Assembly: GCA_964036195.1 (NCBI GenBank)
Contig: OZ038455.1
Span: 29,128,323 to 29,192,322, forward strand
DNA length: 64,000 nt
Direction: 5' to 3'
Source: Sphaerolaimus hirsutus
Lineage: Eukaryota; Nematoda; Chromadorea; Monhysterida; Sphaerolaimidae
Within the stretch, counting starts at the first letter, position 1. Each line of letters starts with the position of its first letter. Below, piece after piece: positions 44,770-55,800 of the stretch. The position numbers and the translations under genes were made by a program. The notes below the pieces were generated by a model. That model had not been told where the DNA came from, did not search any database, and was given only the letters and a program-made list of their open reading frames with translations.

Positions 44770-47700
44770 TGTGGCCACACAAGCTGGTTTTCAATGTTCC
44801 TTTTTGAAAACTCTTCTGGGCGACGTGTCACTGTACGCTTTTCAAAAGTGTGCAATTTGCACTTTTATTTTTCAATAAGTGAAAGCATGTGTGAATATTG
44901 GTTTCAGCAAGTCACTTTTGCCTATCAAAGTTCACATTTGCAGAACATTTTTGAAAACTGTACGGCGACGCGTCGCCTCTGTAGTGGTGGTCGCCAACAT
45001 AATACTCTGAAGACAATTTTGAAAACTCAAAATAAAATAATGTAGCTTTCAAAAATGTACATTACAGTTTTCAAATTTGCAGAACATTTGTGAAAAGTGA
45101 GCATGGACGTTGATGTAGAGCGACGTACGGCGATGTCGCTGTACGTCGCTGTACGTCGCTGTACGTGCCAGTTTTCAATATATGTGCAACATATGTGAAA
45201 ATGTGTCGCTGTACATACCAAAAGTAGCAAAATCGTCGCCAGGCATCGCTAGTTTACGGATTTGCGCCAACTTACTCCAAAATCCTTTAAAAAACACTGG
45301 ATGGATGGGTTAATGTAAAATTAAGAGTGTACATGCAGTATATATGCTGCATGTAATGATGGGGTCATAGAAAACTTGGGATTCCTATAAAATAAAACAA
45401 AAATTGTGGTGATGTTTCAGGTGACAACTGCATGTGTCACCTGTTTCCATAAGATATTACCAATTATGAAAAGTACTTATAACATGACAGAATTCATAAA
45501 TTTATCAACAACACAGAATCTGGGACTTGGAACTACTGTTAATTAAATCAATCTTCCTGAAATTTGTGTGTACCATGCAATCGTTAGTAATGATCTTGCA
45601 TTAAAATATATATATATATATATAATTTTTCATTTCATTAATTGATAAATATTTGTGAAAGTGATTAATACATGCAGTTAGGTTGGTGCTCTGTACGATG
45701 GGCTAAATGAAATTTCAGATGCAAATCACAGGGATGAAACGCGAGATGCCTGGGTAGCATTCAAAAAAATCACCAATTGTTTGGAAAATATATATAAATA
45801 TATCACCCCAAACTTGTAATAAATATAAATATATATAAATCACTCAAGGCCTTCAGAAAATATAATTAAATCACTGAAAAAATAAAACTCTAAGCTAAAA
45901 AAAATCACAAAAAATCACTTGCGGTTTATTTCAATTACAAGCAAAATTGTGGGCTTTTGCAGGCTTAATTTACCATTTGCAAGCACAAAAATGTACTCTA
46001 ACATCCCACAATCTATTTATTATTGTTTCACAAGCAGTATTCATTTCATACAATATTGACAAGTGAAAATATCATGAAAATATCACAACAGGAAAATTCA
46101 ACCTACAATCTCAATGACAACTTCAAAAACATTTTGCACTGCAAACATGTTGCAGTTAGCCTATAGTGCCTGGTTGTGGCAGTGATGTTTGACTAGGTAA
46201 ATAGGTGCTTAGTACTTGCAGCAGTGCCAGGTATGCCGAGGAAGTTTAGTGCAAATTCACTTAACATATTTCCTCGAAATACCCCCAGGGGGTTTATTTT
46301 TTCAGAGTGAGAATTTTGAGGGGGGTTAAACCAGGGGGGGTTTATAAATTCAATAGTGTCCATTTTGAGGGGGGTATTCAGAGGAAATGCAGTAGTTCAT
46401 GCAATCATCTAGTGTTTTAAAAAGCTACTTTTTCAACAGTGGTGAGCTGTGAAAACTCAGGGCACACAACTACATGTTTGGCAAAATTTTGGTGACATTT
46501 TGGTGACACCATGGTGACAGTTTTCCACAGTTGTCCCCCATATTTGATAACTGGCAACATTGGTGGATGTCACCAAGTGTTGCCAGCTTTCAAAAGTGGT
46601 GAAGTGAGTTTTCAATTACTGTAGATCATTTTTGATGACATCAAAATGACACTAAAACGTGACAATACAATTCATAGCAGGATGACATAAAAAGTTACTA
46701 AAACAGTTTACATCTTTGTCACACACATAATGAAGACTAAGTGATGGTGATATCACCATTTGTCATCATTTGAGTTTTCACATTAGGTAAACACAGTGGC
46801 AAACTACTGACTAGCCAAAACAACCCCACTGAAATTCACGCTATATGTGAAAACTGAACATCTACAGCATTCTATTGTGGAAAACTGGATGGTGACATGT
46901 CACCATTTTTGGCCATTTCAGTTTTCAAAAAAGTCATGGTGAAAACTAGTGTGTGTAGGCACAATATTTACCTGCTTCAAACACTATTTTAACTCAATAA
47001 TGCTCTACATGAGCAGATGAGAGATTTTCAGGCAAAAATTCTCTTGCAAAATTCAAAATTCTCTTGCACAAATTACATGATTTAGTCATGAAGCGCAATA
47101 CTTGCACCACAATGTATCTAGTATGAGTGATTTTCTCAGTGATTTTTTTTGAATTTGAAAAATATATATAAATATATCACTCAGAATTTAAAAAATATAT
47201 AAATATATATAAATCACGGGTTATTTATATTTATTGTGATTTTTGAAAATATAAATCACGGGTTATTTTTCGAATGCTATGCCCGGGCCATCACAGAGAA
47301 ACTGAAAGACTGGTTTAGATGTGCTCATGGCAGACTTCCATGGATAGATCCAGATAACTTTTGAGTTTTCAAAAAGGTTCATGTTTATGTTAAATTTCAT
47401 GACAGATTTTAATATGAAATGAAAACATTTCTGAAAACAATGCAATAAAATTGTTTTTATTTTTTTGTGCTAGTGTATTGAATGTGAATTCACCGCAGTC
47501 AGTGTTCACTTGTTGTTCATTTTTTGGCTTTCATTTATATACAAAATCAGCTGTTTGAATTGCACTTGTGATTTTTAAAAAAATTATAAAGTTGATTGTA
47601 TAAAAATATCATTATTTGTTTTGCATAAATGTTATTGAATTCAGTTTTTTTTTGTTCGATGTGAAAAAATAAGGGCTTTTTACTGTGATTATGTGATAAT

Positions 47701-48190
47701 TACAGATACAGGGATTTAAAAAATTATTTAATGTTTTGTGCATCACAACAATTTCTCCATCATCTTTGAACTTCTATCGCAAAACATGGTATCAAATCAA
47801 AGAGAACAAAAAACTGGACATATATATGAGATGGATATCATCTACAATTTTAAACAGAATTTTAAAAAATATTTATAGTTAGAAAACAAATTAATTTTAG
47901 AAAAAATGTGTCACCGTGCTAAAAATATACAATACGGGTCCAAAAATCAAGCATAATTTTCTGCATCACATGCCGCTTACAGCTTGTCCTACAAATGCGT
48001 ACTTATTCCACAAAAAAACTATTTTGTCTGCAGCATTTTACCAGAGTTTTCAAATATGTGTTCTACCAGCGGAAAAACAAAGAAACAAAGATGGCGGCCA
48101 TTTTGCTGATTACACAGAGTGTTTAAATGAATTTGAAAACTAAATAATGGGTTTTCACATAGGCAACATTGAAAACCAGCTTGTGTGGTG
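44770..48190. mobile_element. Large inverted-repeat element (CACACAAGCTGGTTTTCAA ends)
   Basis: CCACACAAGCTGGTTTTCAA at the left is matched by TTGAAAACCAGCTTGTGTGG at the right. Both flanks of the interior repeat AGTTTTCAAA/TTTGAAAACT, and GTAC-GTCGCT runs at 45120-45170 repeat in tandem. It hosts hAT-G copy 2. No duplication or transposase was identified. Confidence 0.65.
45755..47279. mobile_element. hAT-like element, family hAT-G, copy 2
   Basis: TAGCATTCAAAAAAATCACC and TTATTTTTCGAATGCTA ends are flanked by TGCCTGGG and TGCCCGGG (7 of 8). The interior matches 28756-30538, including the GTGACACCATGGTGACAG block. A TA-1 relative with decayed ends (about 46263-46392) lies inside. Confidence 0.88.
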
Positions 48191-48249
48191 CCAATGTATT
48201 TGTGAAACAAAAAGAAATTTACCACTTGATGTTATTGTCAACTGAAATT

Positions 48250-48893
48250 AATTGAGGCTTCTAATTCTAAAAGTCGACAATTCCACAAAATGTGATTTTG
48301 AAAAAATCGCATTTTAAGCTTCAGGCTCAGCTTAAGCTCAGGCCCTAAGTGCGTGTCCAATCTGGCTCTCTCATGCTTTCCATTAAGTTCCATATGTTGG
48401 CAATAAAGTGTCAAATTTTCAGCCCCTAATCTCAACCTATATGTGAAAAATGGGGTGTCCATAAAATTCCATTCGGTCAAAGCAAAACTGTTTTGGGAGG
48501 ATAATAGACTTGTCGACTTCTTGCACGCGAGAACATTTTTGTTCCTGTCCGCGTTGGTCCTGCCTTATGGGAAATTTATGCACGTGTCGACTTTTAGAAA
48601 TCGGTGCCCATAGTGGACTTATCACATTTCTTGCGTTTTTTTTTCATTAAAAAAGGATGCGGAGGATGGACTTGTCGAGTTTTAGCCCAAAACTAAGTCG
48701 ACTTCTTGCCCAAATTATTTGCTTTTTCCCAAAAAATGTCAGATTTGGCACTATGCCATATGGGCATGTGAGGTCAAAAAATTTATGGAAACAGATGAAA
48801 CATGTGCGGAAGTAGCCCCAGATGACGTTTCCGGGCCTAACTCGAAATTTTCATATTTTGGACTTGTCGACTTTTAGAATTGGACTCCTCAAT
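48250..48893. repeat. Inverted-repeat element with AAGTCGAC motif
   Basis: TTGAGGCTTCTAATTCTAAA at the left pairs with TTTAGAATTGGACTCCTCAA at the right. GACTTGTCGACTT and close variants recur at about 48505, 48585, 48670, 48705 and 48865. The duplication was not resolved. Confidence 0.6.
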
Positions 48894-49532
48894 TGTGCAC
48901 TTCATAAAAGATGAATATTTTCATATCAGGATTCAGGCTACAGGTGATCACAAAAAAACTGTTAAAATGAAGGAAAAAAATCTGGATATGCCACCAGGGG
49001 TTAGTTAACCTGTCAAATTTGCAATTGGATATGGCTGTGGAAATGCTTGAATATAGCGGCAGGTTACGATGACCAAAATACAAATATATTTGAAATTTGC
49101 ACACATATGAGCCATTATAAATTTTGAAATATTTTTCAGGATATGTTATTTAGTTTGTGTCTATTTTTTGCTGTAAATATATGAGTTCCCTTTTTTCTGA
49201 AAATCCAACTTTGACCAGCAAATGATGAAAATCAAATGCCACAAAATACATTTGCTCTTGCTGCAAATGCATCTCACATTTGTTACCAAGTCATATCAGT
49301 TGCTTGGAAACGTAACCATGGGTGCTACATTGTCCATATCATTTCTGCAAAGAAAGCCATGTCACTACAATCCATGTAAGTGTACCGTGTTATGGTTAAA
49401 CACTGCCTTTGATAATTGATGGCTGATGGAAATGATAAGATTCAATTATAATTGTGGCAATTTATGCTGTGCAGCACATGGGATTATCATTGGAAGGAAG
49501 TGTGAAAAAAAACTTATACACAGGAATGTATA
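48894..49532. other. No gene established
   Basis: Mostly unique sequence. A 155-base open stretch at 49219-49373 has a possible acceptor and a GTAAGT donor but no supporting partner exon (see the rejected items). Confidence 0.35.
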
Positions 49533-49783
49533 CTCCGGTTACTTTACACCCTGCACGCGTTGTTCCCGCTGGAAGTGTGCCAACGATGGTTAACGCATGC
49601 GAGTTTCATAAAAAGATGACAAAACTGATTGTTGTTATAATGATATTCATTAACATATAAACATCGATGATTTTTTTTTATCTTTTTACGGAAATCACAT
49701 GATTGAATAATCATTGGCACGCTTCCAACACGAGACATAAATCAGTGCGAGGGCAGAGTATCATGTACGCCGAGTATACTCAG
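49533..49783. repeat. GGCACGCTTCCAA repeat, copy 2
   Basis: It matches 30810-31081: CACGCGTTGTTCCCGCTGGA, CATTGGCACGCTTCCAACAC and GTGCGAGGGCAGAGTATCAT are shared. The ends TATACTCCGG and GCCGAGTATA are weakly inverted. Confidence 0.6.
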
Positions 49784-49929
49784 GTGGTGGGTGTATGCTA
49801 CCGTATTTCCTCGAAATACTCCCGGGGGGTTTATTTTTTCAGAGTGAGAATTTTGAGGGGGGTTAAACGAGGGGGGGGGGGTGTATTTCGAGGGGGGGGG
49901 GGGTTATTAAAATTTTTAAATCCCAGTAC

Positions 49930-51823
49930 TAGTGATGGAATGGCGCCATGGCGCTGGCGCCCTTTAATGGCGCCTAAGGGCGCCAGTGCCATGGCGCCAT
50001 TGGCGCCTGGCGCCCTTTTCTGTGGCGCCATCTGGCGCCTGGCGCCATTATTTCGAATGGCGCCATGGCGCCCTTGGCGCTTGGCGCCATTTTCGCTGGC
50101 GCCAATTTGGCGCCCGGCGCCATTGTTTTGGATGGCGCCGGAAATGGCGCCATGATGCTGGGATACACGGGTATATTTTACCACATTCAACTGTGTTTTT
50201 TGCGGAATGATATACTTTAGGCGGTATTTCACACATTCATCTTTGTCATTTCTGCTAGCATTGAAAGTTTGTGGTAGTATTGATTGTTTTACTATACCAC
50301 ATATACTGAACGTCTCCAAATACGACCCACAATTAGAAAAATGTCAAACGAAATTACTTTTTCCCAGTCCTTACCAGAGTTGCAAAAACGTATTTACGTT
50401 TACCCGAAATACCCAGTTATTCGGGTCTTATACTTACGTTTACGTTTACGTTTACGTTTTCATAAAATACCGTTACGTTTTGTTACGTTTTCCTGACCGA
50501 AATACCCGGGTACCAGAGAAAACGTAAAAAACGTTGTGAGACCCAAAAATTTTCAGTAAAATGCAACTTCCGCCATAAATTTCTGACAACTTTAAAAAAT
50601 TTACGCGCCAGCGCACACTTTTCCTCCACATAAGCCGTATTTTCAAAATAGGTATATTCAATGTTCAAATTAATCCATAGTTTGACCCCACTTCAGTGCA
50701 GAGTATTATGTATTACGCCCAAACTCGAATTGTGCTAAATGCTTATAAAAAAAGTCAGCAAATGATGTTATTTAGTGGCTCTGGTGGATTGATTTTGTGC
50801 TATTTGAAGATCAAATGTTGAATCAACTCTATGAATCGCCATAATATAACTTTTTTGTGATATAACACTTGGGAAAACGTTGACAGAACGTGAAAAATTG
50901 ATTGAAAAACCGGCAAAAAAATAGAAGGGCAGCTTCCAAACGACGGCATCTCCATAATAGAAAATTGGTGAAAAATAGAAGGGCGCCCTTCCATTAGATG
51001 AAATATGGTAATAATTTTTTTTACGTTAAAGTTTTATTTTACTTTTCCCCAGGTATTTTAAAAATACCTTACGTTTTAGTATTTATACTTTCATTTTGGA
51101 AAAGGTATTTACGTTTACGTTTACGTTTTCCAAAAATACCAGTATTTGACCAACTCTGGTCCTTACATAATTGATTACCTAATACAATTCACGATAAATA
51201 TTTCCTCTAAGTACCCCCGGGCTCGGGGGGGGGGTTATTATTCCCCATCTCGCTCAGACCTGGGGGTATTTCGAGGATATTTGATCCAAGGAAACACGGT
51301 AGTTGCATAAGTAAGGGGCGCGGTCGTCTATACTTATATACCATATTTGCTTGAATAATTTTCCTTGGGATTCAAGCGGGGGGATTATTCAAGCGAGTAC
51401 TGTGTGTCTATAGATACTTATGTATCTCTGTTATCGTTGAATTTGTTCACAAGCAATGATAATATGATTTCATCAAATTTATGGCGAAATAATAGACCCC
51501 CTTGAATAAACCCACTTGAATAAGCCCCCTCAACATTTGTTGAGAAAATAATAGCCCCCTGGGGGTATTTCCAGGAAATATGGTGTATAATATTCATGAT
51601 TAGATGAGTTTGGTTCCTTGAGCCACCATCTGAAAAAAAGTATAACACGTTGCTCTTTTTTAAATGCTTCCGTGGCTTAAATATTGGATTTTATTGTTGG
51701 CGCCATTTTTGCGCTTGGCGCCATTGTTTCTGGCACCCTTTGGCGCCCGGCGCAATTTTTTCAGATGGCGCCATGGCGCCATTGGCTCCTGGCGCCATTT
51801 TTCCTGGCGCTTTTCCATCACTA
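49930..51823. mobile_element. hAT-like element, family hAT-A, copy 4
   Basis: TAGTGATGGAATGGCGCC and GGCGCTTTTCCATCACTA ends are flanked by a perfect duplication CCCAGTAC (49922-49929, 51824-51831). It shares the centre with copy 3 (40343-42065), including two TA-1-like blocks, so those insertions predate the spread of this subfamily. Confidence 0.93.
50375..51158. mobile_element. hAT-like MITE, family hAT-F, TTTACG copy
   Basis: CAGAGTTGCAAAAACG at the left and TTTGACCAACTCTG at the right are flanked by a perfect duplication GTCCTTAC (50367-50374, 51159-51166). The repeated unit here is TTTACG/CGTAAA. The sibling hAT-A copy 3 shows the uninterrupted site near 40761-40772. Confidence 0.93.
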
Positions 51824-52124
51824 CCCAGTACTAAAATATCGTCTGAAACGTACACAGACGTCGAAAAATGCAACAAAAATCGCCATTTATAAGTCTCTAA
51901 AGACATTTATAAGTGTGTAGACGTACAAACACTGTTCTCACATAACAGAGTCATCGTTTTTAACGTGTGTTCTGCATTGCCCGGATGACAAACCGCAGCC
52001 TTTGTCATTTACGTTCACTATACACTAAATTTGGGGGGTATTTCGAGGGGGGGGTTATAATTTCATAGTGCCCATTTTGAGGCGGGGGGAATTTTGAGGG
52101 GGGGTATTTCGAGGAAATACGGTA

Positions 52125-52815
52125 AATGCAATGCAGCCCCTCCTTCACTGGGGTAATGTGTAGGATGGGGATTTTTACATGCAAGCATTTAGGGATGGAA
52201 CTTGTTTTTTAAACAGATTTTTGTTTTGCTATTGTTTTTGAATAACAAGTTGGAAACTTATTTTACAAATCAAAACCAATATTGCTTGCCTCATAAGATT
52301 TTATGCATTTGTTATTTTCCAATACTCAACAGTAATTTTATTACCCCAGATAGTACACTCCTGGAAACAAGTCTTTATGTTCTTGAATGGAAGTAGATTT
52401 TTTGCTGTCCTCCTATTTGAAATGTGATAACAATTGTTGGCATTTATCTGGCATAAATACCACGTCCTAAGTCTAACCTAAGGTATCTTTGTGCAGCACA
52501 TCAATTTTCAGCTTCAATGCATCACTGCTTTTTAGTGCCTGTATAAAGTCAAAATTTGCATTGAAACAAGTCTTAAAAGATGTCATTCAGAACAATGCTG
52601 CAATGTTCTATGGAAAAGTGAGTTGCACAAATATTACATTGCTTTCAAACAGTTGCAAAAAGTACATCTGCATTCATTCTTTGCACACATAAATATATTT
52701 ATCAGTACATTTAGGGTTGTATTCAACAATATTCACAAGTTCACATAATAATTCATTTCAAATAAATCCGACAAAATACAATCTGCAATACTTGAATATC
52801 TATACCCCCTCAAAA
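52125..52815 (-). other. 3' flank and probable 3' UTR of legumain
   Basis: This lies downstream of the legumain stop codon. No canonical AATAAA was seen close by on the minus strand: a GATAAA variant lies near 52697 and an AATAAA near 52334, so the polyadenylation site is undecided. No other feature was recognised. Confidence 0.4.
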
Positions 52816-55800
52816 TCATTGCACATCATTCGGCTTGTCACTCAAATTGGAGCAGACATTTTCAATCGTGCTCACAATCGTCTCCGTTTGCAGACCCATT
52901 TCACACAGGTTCGACAGGACGAACGAGTATTTCATGGCGTATGGGTTCTGCGAGATAAATCGGGGATAAAATTATGAGTCATTAGATTCAGTTATGAGTC
53001 ATGACCAGTGACGGGAAAGCGCCATGGCGCTTTTGGCGCTTGGCACTGTGGGTCAGAAAAACGCAACGTCGCTGGGCGCCAAAGTCCTGGCTCTTTTCTT
53101 TTCGCTAGTCTCTTCACAAAGGTGCCATACGGAAGTGATAACATAAATGTGAAATACGCAGTGCTTTCACTGGGGGGGGGTACTTTCATGTTCTGTAAAA
53201 TTTCATGCAACCTTTTTATTTCATGGAACATTTTTACCAGCCATTTCACATTTTTCATGACAATTCAAAAAGTCATATAAAAAAACACATTCAAATTCGT
53301 TTTTTTCTCTAGGTTTCCCATCATTAATGATAATCCTTTCTCACACCGATTATGGCCATAAAGTCAAGTATTCAACAGAACGAACCTGGCTCAATTTGAA
53401 GCACTTTTGGCTGAAATTCAGCACGGCCGCCTTGTGGCACTGGACCTGGCTGAAAGTGGTCGGGTGCTGGCTCATGAGCACACTTGGCAGGGTGCCAAAG
53501 GACTGGTGCGGCACCAGCGCGTTCACGATCCAGCCGACCACGTTGTCCACGTAGGCGCGTTTCTGCGATGCCATTTATTTGATTGTGGATTTATGGTTGA
53601 ATTTATGCTGGCGTGCAGAGTGTTGTTTTTTGACGAACTTGTCCATTGTTCATTTCAAATCCCTAAATTTGGTTAAACTGTACGGTAAACTTACTGTATT
53701 ACCTCGAAATACCCCACATAAATGAGTGTAAAGATTATGTCATTTTCAAAGACTGCAATTTGTGATCTGACGAAATAACACCCCCCTCTAAATACCCTTT
53801 TCCTCGATTAACCCCTTCCTCAAAATTTTCACTCTGAAAAAAACTCTGGGTGTATTTAGAGAAAGTATTTACTTCAATAGTATTTCAAACTTACGTTGTG
53901 TAGGTTAGGTAGGTGATGTTTGCAAAAAAATTACGTGTGCAACTATTTTGTGCAAAAAAATTACCTGCTTCATCCAATTGATATCCTTGAGGATCTGTTC
54001 CTTCTCCGCCTCGTTTGAGCTCAATTCATACTTCTGTTTTAGGTAATGCATGTAAATGTCGCGCGACTCCACTGGTGATAGGTCGGCCTGTAAATTTACA
54101 ATGTGATGCACTGTGCATATTGAAAACGAAATGCGTGACGATTAAAAAAGTTATTGCTTGTGAACTACACAATTTGCACAAATCCCCATGAAACTGCCAC
54201 TGTGAGTAAAATTCCAATTCCTTTGGAAATTTTCTCTCTGTCGCTTTTGTGACAGTGGTTTTGTAGAGGGGGGGGGGGTACCTCCCCAAATCTGCCAGCT
54301 TTGGCTTCTATCCCCCACCCCCCCCCCCTAAATCGCCAGCGATCTAGGTATCTGGAGCTATTCTGTGTAGTGGACACAGTCAACAAGCTGACAGCTACAA
54401 TGGCACATTTAGAAGAGGCTGCAGCTCGTTGACAAAGCTGACAGATCGCTGACAACAGTAAACATATGATTGTCAGTTCACTGTCAGCTAACTGTCAGCA
54501 CTTTGGTGTTCCCTGTGCTAATACTGTTAAGGCCGTTGCCGCCGCAGCATGTCAACCTTTAATAATGACTAGTGATGGAAAAGCGCCATGGCGCTGGCGC
54601 CTGGCGCTAGCGCCAAAGCAAAAAGCGCCATGGCGCTTTTGGCGCTTGGCGCTAAAACGCTCTGGCGCCATTGGCGCTTGGCGCTGGGGTCTGAGAAAGC
54701 GCCATGGCGCTTTTGGCGCTTGGCGCCATTTTCTGGTGGCGCTATTGGCGCCTGGCGCCGACATTTTAAATGGCGCCAAAAAAGCACCAACCATGATAAT
54801 AAGAAATTGTTATAATACGGTGAAATCGACTGCAGTTTATCAATTTTGAGGCAACTGAATAAATATTGATTAATATTAGGGTAGATGTTATATAAATAGA
54901 TGCCTACATCGAATAAAAGCAGAGGTGTTAAAATCGAGGTAAATCCCCTTTTATGCTTTGCTCCCAATTCTTTCTTGCAGTCTAAATCAGGGGTTCAGTC
55001 TGGCGTGGGTTGGAGGGGGGTTACCCCCCAATCAATGCTCCAGCTATCTATCTATCCCCGGGGGCGCTCAGCCATCTATCTAACCTGAGGCTAAATTTTG
55101 GGCTACTATCCGCCGAGCCCCCCACCCCCTCAAATCGACCAGATATGTATCTCTCCAGAGCGATTATTTGAGAAATTTTGCCCTGATTTAGTGGTTGTTT
55201 GAGTGGGCAAAAGTTCAATAGACTACTATGACTTCAGCGGTACGTCACTCACAGTTATGCACTCATTTTTCTACCATAAAATTGTAGAACTAATTTTTTG
55301 GCACTGGCGCTATTGGCGCTTTGCGCCATTACCCTCTGGCGCCATTGGCGCTTGGCGCTGAGGTTCAGAAAAGCGCCATGGCGCTTTTGGCGCTTGGCGC
55401 CATTTTGCTCTGGCGCCATTGGCGCTTGGCGCCGGGGTCAGAAAAGCGCCATGGCGCTTTTGGCGCTTGGCGCCGAAAGCCTGGCGCTTTTTCCATCACT
55501 AATAATGACTACGCCGCCACTGTGGCGTGGTGGTTAGGGCGCTCGTTTTCTTTATGAGAGGTGTGGGGTTCGATTCCCACCTGTGGTGAGTGCAATTTTT
55601 GCACTATTTCTTTTTCTAAAAACGTCACACAATCAAACCTGCTGTCTGGCTTCAGCCGGGGCAGTGGGCGGAGTTTTCAAGCCTTGGAAGTCTGCCACGG
55701 GCTCCTTGGTGATGCTGAGATCCCCGTACTGCATCACGTGGCTCTTGTTCGTGCCCGATTTGACCAGTTCGTATTGTTTTTCCAGAGTTTCCGCTTTCAG

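Larger units (their letters stand above)
49801..52122. mobile_element. TA-1 family element opened by hAT-A
   Basis: CCGTATTTCCTCGAAATACT at the left and TTTCGAGGAAATACGG at the right lie between TA dinucleotides. A hAT-A copy interrupts it, with hAT-F inside that: three levels. Confidence 0.85.

Noticed and set aside
49219..49373. A plus-strand open stretch with a possible CAG acceptor and a GTAAGT donor
   Set aside because: Joining it to the next acceptor (49473) runs into a stop after about ten codons. There is no domain, and the length is easily reached by chance.
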